Of a stretch of DNA of 64,000 bases, positions 53,883-63,540 are shown in pieces. The notes under the pieces were generated by a model. That model did no database searches. It was given only the letters and a program-made list of their open reading frames with translations, and had not been told where the DNA came from. Source of the stretch: Curvibacter sp. CHRR-16 (GTDB lineage Bacteria > Pseudomonadota > Gammaproteobacteria > Burkholderiales > Burkholderiaceae_C); assembly GCF_018474005.1 (NCBI RefSeq), contig NZ_JAHCSH010000002.1, positions 496,001 to 560,000 of the forward strand. The letters are read 5' to 3'. Position numbers and translations under genes: made by a program. How positions within the stretch are numbered: position 1 is the first letter of the stretch; each line of letters starts with the position of its first letter.

Positions 53883-54461
53883 ATGGTGACCAAAAAAACT
53901 TCGCCCGTAGAGCCGCCCGCCGTGGGCGAGCGCATCAAGGCCCTGCGCCAGCAGCACAGGCTGTCGCTGGATGACCTGTCGCTGCGCGCGGGGGTGTCCA
54001 AGTCCATGCTGTCGCAGATTGAGCGCAACCAAGCCAACCCCACGGTGGCCGTGGTGTGGCGCTTGGCCAATGCATTGGAAATCCCCCTGCCCGAGCTGCT
54101 GGGCAGCCCGGCGCAGGCCACCCCCAGCATCGTGACCGTGGCCGCCCACGCCACGCCCAGCCTGCGCACGCAAGACGAACGCTGTGAACTGCGCATACTG
54201 GGCCCGGTGGAGATGGCCGGGCAGTTTGAGTGGTACGAGCTGATCGTGCAGCCCGGTGGCGTGCTCGACTCACACGCGCACGAGCCCGGCTCACGCGAGC
54301 ACCTGAGCGTGCTCACCGGTTCGCTGGAAGTGACCGCAGGACCGCAAAGCCAGCGCATCAAAGCCGGGGAAACCGCCCGCTACGCGGTAGACCAAGCCCA
54401 CGCCATTCGCAACACCGGCAAAGGGGTGGCCACGGGCTTGCTGGTGGTGGTGCATCCCTAG
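53883..54461 (+). CDS. XRE-type regulator with cupin sensor domain
   Basis: About 192 residues from the ATG at 53883. An N-terminal helix-turn-helix (about 17-70; IKALRQQHRLSLDDLSLRAG, SKSMLSQIERNQANPTV) is joined to a cupin domain (about 115-190; HAHEPGSREHLSVLTGSLEV, IKAGETARYAVDQAHAI). Such regulators often control amino-acid catabolism and bind a small ligand in the cupin. Its divergence from kbl suggests control of threonine breakdown. Confidence 0.92.
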   Translation: MVTKKTSPVEPPAVGERIKALRQQHRLSLDDLSLRAGVSKSMLSQIERNQANPTVAVVWRLANALEIPLPELLGSPAQATPSIVTVAAHATPSLRTQDERCELRILGPVEMAGQFEWYELIVQPGGVLDSHAHEPGSREHLSVLTGSLEVTAGPQSQRIKAGETARYAVDQAHAIRNTGKGVATGLLVVVHP

Positions 54462-54533
54462 GGATGTTGGCAGCCCTTTAAAATCGCGCCCTTATCTCTT
54501 TTCTGCCCCGGCGAATTGCCGCCACTCCCCACC

Positions 54534-56165
54534 ATGTCCTTTACCGCCGAAACGCGGCGTCGCCGCACGTTTGCCATCATTTCCCACCCGGATGCGGGTA
54601 AGACCACGCTGACCGAAAAGCTCTTGCTGTTCTCGGGTGCGATCCAGATTGCGGGCTCGGTGAAGGCGCGCAAGGCCTCACGCCATGCCACCTCGGACTG
54701 GATGGAGATTGAGAAGCAGCGCGGCATTTCGGTGGCCAGCTCGGTGATGCAGATGGCTTACCGCGAGCACGTCATCAACCTGCTGGACACACCGGGGCAC
54801 AAGGACTTCTCGGAAGACACCTACCGCGTGCTCACCGCCGTGGACTCGGCGCTGATGGTGATTGACGCGGCCAACGGGGTGGAAAGCCAGACCCGCCGCC
54901 TGATCGAGGTGTGCCGCCAGCGCGATACGCCCATCATCACTTTTGTGAACAAGATGGACCGCGAAGTGCGCGAGCCGCTGGACATTCTGGACGAGATCGA
55001 GCGCGAGCTGGGCATGCCCTGCGTGCCCATGACCTGGCCTGTGGGCCAAGGCAAGCTGTTTGGCGGCATCATCAACCTGCGCTCGCAGGCCATGACAGTG
55101 TTCGAGTCCGGCAGCGAGCGCCGCCCGCAAGACTTTGACACCATCCCCCTGAGCGAAACCGCCACGCTCAAAGAGCGCTTTGGCCACGAGTGGGACACCG
55201 CCGTGGAGAGCATGGAGCTGGCCACGGGCGCGTCGCCCGCGTGGGACATCGACGCCTTCTTGGCCGGCAAGCAAACGCCCGTGTTCTTTGGCTCCGGGGT
55301 GAACAACTTTGGCGTGATGGAAGTGCTGGACGCGCTGGTGGACTTGGCCCCCAGCCCCAAGAGCCGCACCAGCACCACCGTGGTGAACCGCCAGCCCGTG
55401 GTCAAAGAAGTGCAGCCTGACGACGACGCCTTCAGCGGCGTGGTGTTCAAGGTGCAAGCCAATATGGACGCCAACCACCGCGACCGCATCGCCTTTGTGC
55501 GCGTGGCCTCGGGCAAGTACACCCCGGGCATGAAGCTCAAGGTGATGCGCACCGCCAAAGAACTGCGCCCCACCAGCGTGGTGACCTTCATGAGCCAGCG
55601 CCGCGAGGCGGTGGACGAGGCCTATGCCGGCGACATCATCGGCTTTACCACCCACGGCGGCGTGCAGTTGGGTGACTCCATCACCGACGGCAGCGTGAAC
55701 CTGCAGTACACCGGCCTGCCCTTCTTCGCGCCCGAAATGTTCATGACCGTGGTACTGAAAAACCCGTTGCGCACCAAGCAGCTACAGCAGGGCCTGGCCC
55801 AGCTGGGCGAGGAAGGCGCGATTCAGGTGTTCAAACCCGAATTCGGCGGCAACATGCTGCTGGGCGCGATTGGTCAACTGCAGTTTGAAGTGGTGCAGCA
55901 CCGCCTCAAGACCGAATACGACGCCGACATCCGCTTGGAAAGCAGCCAGTACACCGGCGCGCGCTGGATCACCGCCGACAACGCGCAAGACCTCAAAGCC
56001 TTCTGCGACGCTTACCCGCAGCGCTTGGCCAAAGACGCCGCCGATACGCTGGCCTATATGTGCACCAGTCCCTACGACGTGCGCTTGGCTCAAGAGCGTT
56101 TCCCCAAAATCCACTTCCACCCGCTGCGCGAGCATGCGGGCTTGGCGCTGCAAAACGCAGGATAA
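54534..56165 (+). CDS. prfC: Peptide chain release factor 3
   Basis: 543 residues from the ATG at 54534. GTPase motifs are P-loop HPDAGKTTLTEKLL, QRGISVASSVMQM (switch I), DTPGHKDFSEDTYR and VNKMDRE. The C-terminal RF3 part includes HRLKTEYDADIRLESSQYTG. It recycles RF1 and RF2 after termination. Length is normal. A repeat-derived hairpin follows. Confidence 0.97.
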   Translation: MSFTAETRRRRTFAIISHPDAGKTTLTEKLLLFSGAIQIAGSVKARKASRHATSDWMEIEKQRGISVASSVMQMAYREHVINLLDTPGHKDFSEDTYRVLTAVDSALMVIDAANGVESQTRRLIEVCRQRDTPIITFVNKMDREVREPLDILDEIERELGMPCVPMTWPVGQGKLFGGIINLRSQAMTVFESGSERRPQDFDTIPLSETATLKERFGHEWDTAVESMELATGASPAWDIDAFLAGKQTPVFFGSGVNNFGVMEVLDALVDLAPSPKSRTSTTVVNRQPVVKEVQPDDDAFSGVVFKVQANMDANHRDRIAFVRVASGKYTPGMKLKVMRTAKELRPTSVVTFMSQRREAVDEAYAGDIIGFTTHGGVQLGDSITDGSVNLQYTGLPFFAPEMFMTVVLKNPLRTKQLQQGLAQLGEEGAIQVFKPEFGGNMLLGAIGQLQFEVVQHRLKTEYDADIRLESSQYTGARWITADNAQDLKAFCDAYPQRLAKDAADTLAYMCTSPYDVRLAQERFPKIHFHPLREHAGLALQNAG

Positions 56166-56169
56166 AAAT

Positions 56170-56221
56170 GGCTTCTACAGCTTGCCAGATAAGCTGTAGC
56201 AGCTATGCTTTTTATAGCAAT
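56170..56221 (-). repeat. Interspersed repeat, copy D (after prfC)
   Basis: On the minus strand it starts ATTGCTATAAAAAGCATAGC, continues CTGCTACAGC and GGCAAGCTGTAGAAGCC, and aligns along its length with copies A and B. CTACAGCTT (56175-56183) and AAGCTGTAG (56191-56199) form a 9-bp hairpin just after the prfC stop, which may end that transcript. Confidence 0.55.
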
Positions 56222-56309
56222 CAGGGTGGACTGAAATGCAACTGCACCATCCAGCTGCTGGGGGTGATGCGCCCTACCGTGGCGGCATCGCCCACTACAC
56301 CAAAGCTGG

Positions 56310-56375
56310 TGTAACCCAGCTCACCCTTGGCGCTTACTGACTGCGTACTCAGCGCCAAGGGTGAGCTGGGTTACA
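56310..56375. repeat. 25-bp perfect inverted repeat at the end of a truncated outer-membrane gene
   Basis: Arms 56310-56334 and 56351-56375 are perfect complements around a 16-base centre. Both strands of the palindrome encode the peptide VTQLTLGA: the minus strand as part of the outer-membrane gene, the plus strand in a 34-codon frame (56236-56340). This looks like an inverted duplication of coding sequence, not an evolved terminator. Confidence 0.85.
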
Positions 56376-56842
56376 GCACCCGACTTGCTCGCACGACCCG
56401 GGCTACCGCCCCAGCTTTGGTAGTTGTCTCGCTTGGCGTCGTACAAGAAAGTCCCCACGCCCGCCAATACCGCTATTTGCGGATTCATTTGTGCTTTCAC
56501 AACCGTGGCTAGGCCCGTGCCCGTTATTTTCAGGTTGGAGTTGGCATTACCGCCGTTGGATGTATAGCCATAGCTGGGAGCGCCGAAATCCCAGTAAGAC
56601 AACTCTACCGCCGCATAGCGATTGAACTGGTAACCCAGGATCAGGTTGTAGGCATTGGTATTTTTGGTGGATGCATCGGCCGTACTAGAAGGACTGGGAC
56701 TGGCCGAGGTGTTGAAATCCCCTCCATCCAAAGTCACGCTGTTGCGCCCCAGTCCAATGCTGCTATAGCCTGTATGTGCTTCGGTCGCCAAGGCAGCGAT
56801 GGAGTCCCCCATTAGAGCAATGGTCAAGGTGGTTTTCTTCAT
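56321..56842 (-). pseudogene. Outer-membrane beta-barrel protein, 3'-truncated
   Basis: 173 residues. A signal-like N-terminus (MKKTTLTIALMGDSIAALA) is followed by an OmpA/opacity-type barrel pattern (YSSIGLGRNSVTL, YNLILGYQFNRYAAVELSYWDFG, IAVLAGVGTFLYDAKRD). The end TQLTLGAEYAVSKRQG lacks the last strands and the terminal aromatic residue needed for membrane insertion. The stop codon lies inside the left arm of the inverted repeat, so the gene was cut by that rearrangement. It may be non-functional. Confidence 0.65.
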
Positions 56843-56889
56843 TGAACAAGTCCCTGCTGATTAGTTGCTTGTAATGCGACCGTGCTGCA

Positions 56890-56922
56890 AGTCTAGGCGG
56901 ATGCTATAAAACCGCCAAGACT
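56890..56922 (+). promoter_or_regulatory. Palindrome enclosing a -10-like box
   Basis: AGTCT-A-GGCGG (56890-56900) and CCGCC-A-AGACT (56912-56922) pair over ten of eleven positions. The 11-base centre contains TATAAA, and GAAGGA with the flavin-protein start follows. It could be an operator over the promoter, or a hairpin in the leader. Confidence 0.4.
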
Positions 56923-56939
56923 CACAACGAAGGATTGCC

Positions 56940-57749
56940 ATGGCACTGAAAGACTATCTGGGCGAACAAATGCTGGGCGTTCTCGCCTCGTACCAAGGCA
57001 GCACCATCGTTCACCACATTGGCGTCGTCTACCCCCGGCGCAACAACCAACTGCAACTGTTCATCCCCAAAGGCCACGCACTGGCCGTGGGCTCCTTGGT
57101 CACCCTGCATTTGGACAACCGCACTGGCGTGGATGAATTGGACGGCAACCTGCGCGTGTACCGTACGTCCTACAAAGGACGCATTACCGCTGTCGATGAA
57201 AACTGGGCCACGGTGGAAGCGCTGGAATACCAGCTGTTCCACGGCACCCGTGTGGTGGAAGAGTGGGTCAGCCCCGGCTATGCATTCCCGCACGATGCGC
57301 GCCCCGCGCAGCAACTGCCAACCTCCCCCCTGCAAACGCTGCCACCCACCGAAGAAAAAGACCACCCCAACAAGGTGGGCGTGCTCACCACGCTGGCACA
57401 GAATCAACCGCACACCACCGTGCTGGCTTTCCTCTCTACGGAAGAGGACGATGTGTTCTTCATCACCCTGCCGCACACCTTCAAGTCGCAAGTGCTCAAG
57501 CGCGAACCACGCTGCTTCTTCACCATCGACGAGCGCGCCAAGTTCACCTTCGAGCAAACCATCGAGTGGAACTACACCATCCTCGAAGCCCACGCGCATC
57601 TGGTGCCCAGCAGCTCACCGGCTTATGAACAAATCCGCAACGCCTTCATCCTGAAAAACCCATGGGAAGCTGGCTTCTTCCTCAGCCCCGACATTGAGAT
57701 GTTCCACCTGAAGAAAATCAGCCTAGTGTGTGCGGGGGATGCGCGGTAA
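56940..57749 (+). CDS. Flavin split-barrel (pyridoxamine-phosphate-oxidase-like) protein
   Basis: 269 residues in two parts. The first 110 residues are beta-rich (YQGSTIVHHIGVVYPRRNNQL, GSLVTLHLDNRTG, YKGRITAVDENWATVEALEY) and could themselves be a small barrel. The second (about 140-225) resembles an FMN-binding split barrel: KVGVLTTLAQNQPHTTVLAF, DDVFFITLPHTFKSQVLKR, RCFFTIDERAKFTFEQTIEW. The ligand and reaction are unknown. GAAGGA lies close before the ATG. Confidence 0.7.
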   Translation: MALKDYLGEQMLGVLASYQGSTIVHHIGVVYPRRNNQLQLFIPKGHALAVGSLVTLHLDNRTGVDELDGNLRVYRTSYKGRITAVDENWATVEALEYQLFHGTRVVEEWVSPGYAFPHDARPAQQLPTSPLQTLPPTEEKDHPNKVGVLTTLAQNQPHTTVLAFLSTEEDDVFFITLPHTFKSQVLKREPRCFFTIDERAKFTFEQTIEWNYTILEAHAHLVPSSSPAYEQIRNAFILKNPWEAGFFLSPDIEMFHLKKISLVCAGDAR

Positions 57750-57754
57750 GGCGC

Positions 57755-58621
57755 TTACTGCTCTGCTTGGGCCTCTTGCAGTTCCTTCAGCGTGCGGCCC
57801 TCTGCAGTCTTCCACTCAATACGCCCGTTGGCTGCGCGGCCTAGCAATACCGACGCAGCCGTGCTGGGAGAACTGAAGGTGTAGTCCTGCGTGAACTGGT
57901 ACAGGCTCCCCTGCATGGCCAACACACCGTTGCGGATCAACTCTTGGCGTAAGTCATACTGGCCACGCACGTGCTGCTCCATGCTGGGCACTGTGTCGGT
58001 TACCGCCTGCGAACCAGCCCGCACCACAAAACCTTGGCTTGCCTCATAACCAGTAGCCTGCACGCCCTTGCCTTTGCAGGTGAGCATTGGGCTTACGTCG
58101 GCAGCAATGGCTTGCGGGGCTTGCTCAAATGCATGCACCCCCAGCACGGGCAGCATGCCCAGCATATGCGCTAGAAAGACCTCCAAATCGGCACGGTCTG
58201 CTTCGCTCAATGTTGGCTCTGTTGGGCGATTGGCGTTATCCAGCTTTATCCGTTTGGCTGCATGAGCCAATGCGATGAGGCGAGACTCCAAAAACTGAAC
58301 ATGCGCTTTGTTAAGTTGACTATCTTTAGTGGTGGTGAAGCCAATGGCCCGCGTCCAAAAGTCTTTTTTTGCTTGATGCTCATGTAAACGCGGCAGCATC
58401 GGATCCCCTTCGCCTACATAGAGCATCTCGCCCTCACCATCCGGGCGCGGCCCCAGCAGCAAATAAACCCCTGTCTGCGCCAATTCAGGTCGCGTCTTGA
58501 CCTGTGGCAGCAAAGCACGCGGGAAGACCACCGCCTTACCAATCCAGTTGGATCTTTCAACGATGCGCAAGCCGTCGGGGTCGCCATCTGCGACAAAGAT
58601 GCGGAGGGAGAAGGGGGTCAT
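57755..58621 (-). CDS. GIY-YIG nuclease-domain protein with DUF4357
   Basis: 288 residues. The N-terminal third holds a GIY-YIG-like core: TGVYLLLG, then EMLYVGEGD, then a Glu in VQFLESRLIALA. The C-terminal end matches DUF4357 (FSSPSTAASVLLGRAANGRIEWKTAEGRTLKEL). Proteins with this layout are uncharacterised accessory nucleases, sometimes near restriction or defence genes. Its start overlaps the stop of the upstream HEPN-like remnant (ATGA). Confidence 0.85.
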   Translation of the reverse strand: MTPFSLRIFVADGDPDGLRIVERSNWIGKAVVFPRALLPQVKTRPELAQTGVYLLLGPRPDGEGEMLYVGEGDPMLPRLHEHQAKKDFWTRAIGFTTTKDSQLNKAHVQFLESRLIALAHAAKRIKLDNANRPTEPTLSEADRADLEVFLAHMLGMLPVLGVHAFEQAPQAIAADVSPMLTCKGKGVQATGYEASQGFVVRAGSQAVTDTVPSMEQHVRGQYDLRQELIRNGVLAMQGSLYQFTQDYTFSSPSTAASVLLGRAANGRIEWKTAEGRTLKELQEAQAEQ

Positions 58622-58878
58622 TTAGAGGGATTAGTAAACAACTGGTTGATCACATCCGTGACTATCTCAAAAGTGCCGAGCACGTTGCTGTGCAACATGT
58701 GGCTGCCATGCGCATAGATATTTCGAATAGCGGGAAGCGTTTCTATAAAAGTCGCCAGCACATCATCGCAATAATCCTGCAAGCTACCGTCGCATAGGAC
58801 CTTGCGTCTGGTGATAACGCGCTGTCGGCACTTCGTAACAGATCTGAGGGGCTGATATTGTCCACACGACACCTTCAA
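58618..58878 (-). pseudogene. HEPN-like C-terminal remnant
   Basis: An 86-codon frame with only a TTG or GTG as start. Its last 45 residues contain the HEPN-type R-x4-H motif (IRNIYAHGSHMLHSN) and the ending LGTFEIVTDVINQLF, typical of the C-terminus of larger HEPN proteins. The upstream sequence has stops in all frames, although a piece reading DFDSWDRIVEQFS lies in another frame at about 58880-58920. I read it as a decayed or truncated gene, but a small functional protein cannot be excluded. Confidence 0.5.
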
Positions 58879-58914
58879 GAGAACTGCTCAACAATCCTAT
58901 CCCAACTATCAAAG

Positions 58915-59316
58915 TCACACCTTAACCCTAGACGTAACCCTATCTACCAGCACACCAAAACCCACACCCACCACATAGGCCAACAAATCGCCCCATACGA
59001 AGGTGCTGCCCAGCACCAAATGCCCCAGCGTGGTGTGGCGCACAGCGTTGATCCATGGGGCTTGGTAGAGCTGCGAAAACTCCACCGCAAACGATGTGAC
59101 CAAGGCCAATGCGGCAATGGTCTGGGTTGATGCCTTGGGCTTACAAAATGCCCACCCTACAAAAACCATGAGCGCCCACAGTGCATCACCGGGATACTTG
59201 TCTAAAAAGGCGGGGAGCAACGGAAACTTGCGAGAAGCAAGGCCCAGGGCAATGACTAGCGCGAAGTACAGCGCCAGCCAATACCTGCTGCGTGATTGCT
59301 GCTGGTCAATGCTCAT
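58915..59316 (-). CDS. DUF2809 membrane protein
   Basis: 133 residues with four membrane helices. Family pattern: GLASRKFPLLPAFLDKYPGDALWALMVFVG, then AVEFSQLYQAPWINAVRHTTLG, then GSTFVWGDLLAYVVG. The function is unknown. The end of this gene lies near the HEPN-like remnant. Confidence 0.88.
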   Translation of the reverse strand: MSIDQQQSRSRYWLALYFALVIALGLASRKFPLLPAFLDKYPGDALWALMVFVGWAFCKPKASTQTIAALALVTSFAVEFSQLYQAPWINAVRHTTLGHLVLGSTFVWGDLLAYVVGVGFGVLVDRVTSRVKV

Positions 59317-59332
59317 GCAGGCGACCTTAAAG

Positions 59333-60271
59333 CTATGGTTCCTTCTTAGGCCGCGTCACCAGCGTGATGCCGCTGCACACCAGCAGCAGGGCGGCGGCGT
59401 ATTTCCACTCCCACACGCTTTCGCCCAGCAGCAGGGCCGAGAGCAGCACCCCAAAGACGGGAATGAGGAAGTTGAACACGCTGATCATGCCCACGGGGTT
59501 GTATTTGAGCAGCAGGCTCCACACCGCAAAGGCCACGGCCGACAGCAGGGCCATGTAGACCAATAGGCCCATGCCCAGCACCGTGATGGAGCCACCCTGC
59601 CCCACCAAGTGCCCGCCCAGCGCATAGCCTGCTGCCAGCAGCGCCAGCCCACCTACAGTGAGTTGGTGGGCAGTCATCACCGCAGCGTCCATACCCTGCG
59701 AGACGCGCTTGCCAAAGACAACACCCAGCGTGAGCACCAGCGCTGCCACGATGACAAAACCCTCGCCACGCCAGTCGAACTGGAAGTCCAGCAAGTCGGC
59801 ATGGAAGTTGACCACCAACACGCCGGTAAAGCCCAGCACACAGCCCACAGCTTTGGGCCATGTGAGGCGGTCATTGGCGTACAAAAAGTGGCCTAGGATG
59901 ACGCCAAAGAACACGCTGGTGGCGTTCATGATGGAGCCCTTGGCCCCCGTGGTGTAGGCCAAGCCTATGTAGAAGAACACGTACTGCAAGCTGGTTTGCA
60001 GCAAGCCCAGCGCCGCCACCTTGCGCCACTGCGGCGCAGACAGTTGCCACACCGCACGCCCCGTGGCTTGCGCCCACAGCAGCAGCAAGGCCCCGGCCAG
60101 CGCAAAGCGCCAGCCCGCAAACACCAGCTTGCTGGGCACATCGGTGGCTGCCAAGTGGAACTCGGCATACCCCAGCTTGATAGACGGAAACGCACTGCCC
60201 CACAGCATGCAGCACAAACAGGCCAGCGCCACCACGCTGGCGTGGCGGGAAAAAACAGGATGTTGGTTCAC
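59333..60271 (-). CDS. DMT-family exporter (EamA)
   Basis: 312 residues with ten membrane helices in two EamA repeats (first about 15-145, second about 160-305). Signature pieces are LCCMLWGSAFPSIKLGY, YVFFYIGLAYTTGAKGSIMNA and FNFLIPVFGVLLSALLLGE. It probably exports an amino acid or other small metabolite; the substrate is unknown. It lies 11 bases after purT on the same strand. Confidence 0.92.
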   Translation of the reverse strand: MNQHPVFSRHASVVALACLCCMLWGSAFPSIKLGYAEFHLAATDVPSKLVFAGWRFALAGALLLLWAQATGRAVWQLSAPQWRKVAALGLLQTSLQYVFFYIGLAYTTGAKGSIMNATSVFFGVILGHFLYANDRLTWPKAVGCVLGFTGVLVVNFHADLLDFQFDWRGEGFVIVAALVLTLGVVFGKRVSQGMDAAVMTAHQLTVGGLALLAAGYALGGHLVGQGGSITVLGMGLLVYMALLSAVAFAVWSLLLKYNPVGMISVFNFLIPVFGVLLSALLLGESVWEWKYAAALLLVCSGITLVTRPKKEP

Positions 60272-60282
60272 GCAGTGCTCGC

Positions 60283-61482
60283 TCAGGCCTTCACGGGCTG
60301 CACGCGGCTAGCCGCCAGCTTGGCGCGCTGGCGCGCTTCGTCGGTGCCATCAGCGTTGGCCACGGCCACGCCCATGCGGCGTTTCTTAAAGCTCTCTGGC
60401 TTGCCAAACAGGCGCAGGTCAGACTCCGGCACTTGCAGGGCGTGGGCCACGCCGTCAAAGGCAATACCCTTTTCTTCCATGCCGCCATACACCACGGCAG
60501 ACGCGCCGGGGCGGCGCAGCGCCGTGTCAACCGGCAAGCCCAAAATGGCCTTGGCGTGCAGTTCAAACTCCGACTGGCGCTGAGTGGCCAAAGTCACCAG
60601 CCCGGTGTCGTGCGGGCGCGGGCTCACTTCCGAGAACCACACTTGGTCGCCCTTCACAAACAGTTCCACACCAAACAGGCCACGCCCACCCAAATCACCC
60701 GTCACTGCCTTGGCAATGTCGCGGCTCTTTTGCAGCGCCACCGGGCTCATGGCCATGGGCTGCCACGACTCCACGTAATCGCCGTCCACCTGCACGTGAC
60801 CAATGGGGTCGCAGAAGAAGGTTTCCACCTCGCCGCTAGCTCCCACAGCGCGCACGGTGAGCTGGGTGATCTCGTAGTCAAAGTCGATAAAGCCTTCCAC
60901 GATGATGCGGCCTGCTCCCACTCGGCCACCGGCTTGGGAATAGTCCCAGGCCTTTTGCACGTCAGCCGCGCTGCGCACCAAGGACTGGCCCTTGCCAGAA
61001 GAGGACATGACGGGCTTGACCACGCAGGGGTAGCCGATGCCGGAGTCGATGGCCGCTTGCAGCTCGGCCAGCGAGTCGGCAAAACGGTAGGGCGACGTGG
61101 GCAGGCCCAGCGTCTCTGCAGCCAAGCGGCGAATGCCTTCGCGGTTCATGGTCAACTGCGCTGCGCGGGCGGTGGGGATGAAGGTGGCCAGCCCCTCGGC
61201 CTCCATCTTCACCAGCTCATCGGTGGCAATGGCCTCGATCTCGGGCACCACAAAATGCGGCTTTTCCAGCAACACCAAGCGGCGCAGTTCGGCCGCGTCG
61301 GTCATGGCCACCACGTGGCTGCGGTGCGCCACTTGCATAGCCGGTGCGTTGTCGTAGCGATCCACGGCGATCACTTCGCAGCCCAAACGCTGCAAGGCGA
61401 TAACCACCTCTTTGCCCAGCTCGCCACTGCCCAGCAGCATGACGCGGATTGCAGAAGGGGACAGGGGGGTGCCAAGGCGCAT
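60283..61482 (-). CDS. purT: Formate-dependent phosphoribosylglycinamide formyltransferase
   Basis: About 399 residues from the ATG at 61482. An ATP-grasp enzyme with [17 protein letters not shown] (N-terminal), [16 protein letters not shown] (ATP loop), [15 protein letters not shown] and [27 protein letters not shown]. It formylates GAR in purine synthesis using formate and ATP. Length is normal. Confidence 0.96.
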   Translation of the reverse strand: MRLGTPLSPSAIRVMLLGSGELGKEVVIALQRLGCEVIAVDRYDNAPAMQVAHRSHVVAMTDAAELRRLVLLEKPHFVVPEIEAIATDELVKMEAEGLATFIPTARAAQLTMNREGIRRLAAETLGLPTSPYRFADSLAELQAAIDSGIGYPCVVKPVMSSSGKGQSLVRSAADVQKAWDYSQAGGRVGAGRIIVEGFIDFDYEITQLTVRAVGASGEVETFFCDPIGHVQVDGDYVESWQPMAMSPVALQKSRDIAKAVTGDLGGRGLFGVELFVKGDQVWFSEVSPRPHDTGLVTLATQRQSEFELHAKAILGLPVDTALRRPGASAVVYGGMEEKGIAFDGVAHALQVPESDLRLFGKPESFKKRRMGVAVANADGTDEARQRAKLAASRVQPVKA

Positions 61483-61569
61483 AGCGAGCTCCAAAGTAAA
61501 CAAAGGGTGAAATTTTAGATTCCCGCACAATGGCTGCTTTACGGCATGTTTGCACCAAGGAGGTTTGCC

Positions 61570-63513
61570 ATGTACCAGCGCGTTGTTGCCACCTTAGGGT
61601 TGGCATGGGCCGTTTGCAACACCAGCCATGCAGAGCTGCTGCAGCTGCGGATTTTGGAGACCACCGATCTGCACATGAACCTGCTGAGCTACGACTATTA
61701 CCAAGACAAACCTACCGACCAATACGGCTTGGCGCGGGCCATCAGCCTTATCAAAGCAGCGCGTGCCGAGACGACCAACAGCCTGCTGTTTGACAACGGC
61801 GACCTGCTGCAAGGCAACCCACTGGGTGATGTGGTGGCGCGTGTGTCGCCACTGCAAAAAGGCCAAACCCACCCCGCCTACAAAGTGATGAACCCACTGG
61901 GCTACGACGCGGCTAACCTGGGCAACCACGAGTTCAACTACGGGCTGGACTTTCTGCGCCGCTCTATCGCCGGGGCCAGCTTTCCGTATGTGAATGCCAA
62001 TGTGCTGCTGGCCGACGGCAAACAAGACAGCACCAAGCCCACCCACGCCTTCGTCCCCTATGTGCTGCTGGATCGCACATTCAAGGACGCTAGCGGCAAA
62101 GAGCAAAAACTGCGCGTGGGCGTGATCGGCTTTGTGCCGCCGCAAATCATGCAGTGGGACAAGGCCAACCTCGAAGGCCAAGTGGTCACCCGCGACATGG
62201 TGGACATGGCCCGCCTGTATGTGCCCGAGATGCGTGCCAAGGGCGCGCAACTGGTGGTGGCCATTCCCCACTCGGGTTTTGAAAAAGGCGAAGTGGGTGC
62301 CTTTGCCGAGAATGCGGTCTCGCGCTTGGCCGAAGTGCCGGGCGTGGACGCCATTCTGTTCGGCCACGCACATGCCGAGTTCCCCGGCAAAGCCTTTGCC
62401 AGCTACCCCAAGGTGGACATTGAGCGCGGCACCATCAACGGTGTGCCCGCCGTCATGCCCGGCCGCTGGGGCGACCATTTGGGCGTGATCGACCTGACGC
62501 TGGACAACAGCAGCGGCCAGTGGAAGGTGGTGAACAGCCAAGCCAGCATTCGCCCCATTTTTGACCGCGCCGCCAAAAAGTCTCTGGCCGCCGAAGATCC
62601 CATGGTGATGCAAGCCATCCGCGCCGAGCACGAGCGCACGCTGGAGTACGTGCGCAACAAAGTGGCGGTGAGCGATGCGCCCATTTACAGCTACTTTGCG
62701 CAAGTGGCAGACGACCCATCCATCCAGATCGTGTCCAACGCGCAGATCGCTTATGTGAAGCGCGCCATGCAAGGAACGGACTACGAGAAGTACCCCGTGC
62801 TCTCCGCCGCAGCCCCCTTCAAAGCCGGTGGCCGTCAGGGCTGGAACTACTACACCGACATTCCTGCCGGGCCACTGGCCATCAAGCACATGGCCGACCT
62901 GTACATCTACCCCAACACGCTCAAGGCCGTTCTGCTCACGGGCGCACAAGTGCGCGAGTGGCTGGAGATGTCCGCCGGGCAGTTCTTGCGCATAGACCCG
63001 CAAGGCCCGGCGCGCCAGCCACTCATCAACGACGCCTTTCCGTCCTACAACTTTGACGTGATTGACGGTGTGCAGTACGAGGTGGACGTGACCCAGAGCG
63101 CCCGCTACGACAGCAAAGGCCAGCTAGCCAACCCGCAAGCGCACCGCATCCGCAACCTGCGCTTTGAGGGCCACCCCATAGACGACAAAGCCCGCTTTGT
63201 GGTGGCGACCAACAACTACCGCGCCTTTGGCGGTGGCAACTTCCCCGCGCTTGGTGCCGACAAAGTGGTGCTAGACGCCCCCGACGAAAACCGCCAAGCA
63301 CTGGTGGAGTACCTGCGCATGAGCGACAAGCTATCGGCCAGCCACAGCGTCAACCCCAGTGCCGATGGCAACTGGCGCATCGCCCCCATCGAGAAAGTAC
63401 ACCCCACCTTTTTGTCGGGCAGCGCAGGTGCCCAGTTCTTGGGCAAACACCCCAGTATCCGGCTGGTGCAGGACAACGGGGATGGCTCTTCGCTGTACGA
63501 ACTAGTGGACTAA
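61570..63513 (+). CDS. cpdB: 2',3'-cyclic-nucleotide 2'-phosphodiesterase / 3'-nucleotidase
   Basis: 647 residues from the ATG at 61570, preceded by AAGGAGG seven bases away; an ATG at 61546 is less likely. The signal peptide ends TSHAE. The metallophosphatase domain (about 20-290) has [43 protein letters not shown] and [11 protein letters not shown]. The 5'-nucleotidase C-terminal domain follows (about 350-600). It scavenges nucleotides in the periplasm. Confidence 0.95.
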   Translation: MYQRVVATLGLAWAVCNTSHAELLQLRILETTDLHMNLLSYDYYQDKPTDQYGLARAISLIKAARAETTNSLLFDNGDLLQGNPLGDVVARVSPLQKGQTHPAYKVMNPLGYDAANLGNHEFNYGLDFLRRSIAGASFPYVNANVLLADGKQDSTKPTHAFVPYVLLDRTFKDASGKEQKLRVGVIGFVPPQIMQWDKANLEGQVVTRDMVDMARLYVPEMRAKGAQLVVAIPHSGFEKGEVGAFAENAVSRLAEVPGVDAILFGHAHAEFPGKAFASYPKVDIERGTINGVPAVMPGRWGDHLGVIDLTLDNSSGQWKVVNSQASIRPIFDRAAKKSLAAEDPMVMQAIRAEHERTLEYVRNKVAVSDAPIYSYFAQVADDPSIQIVSNAQIAYVKRAMQGTDYEKYPVLSAAAPFKAGGRQGWNYYTDIPAGPLAIKHMADLYIYPNTLKAVLLTGAQVREWLEMSAGQFLRIDPQGPARQPLINDAFPSYNFDVIDGVQYEVDVTQSARYDSKGQLANPQAHRIRNLRFEGHPIDDKARFVVATNNYRAFGGGNFPALGADKVVLDAPDENRQALVEYLRMSDKLSASHSVNPSADGNWRIAPIEKVHPTFLSGSAGAQFLGKHPSIRLVQDNGDGSSLYELVD

Positions 63514-63540
63514 GCGCCCTGCGGCGGCTACCGCCCCCAC

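Noticed and set aside
56236-56340. A 34-codon plus-strand frame ending VTQLTLGAY
   Set aside because: It exists because of the inverted repeat, and there is no convincing ribosome site. It is treated as part of the duplication, not as a gene.
61594-63003. A 469-codon frame antisense to cpdB
   Set aside because: It is a shadow of cpdB, with no motif and no start signal.
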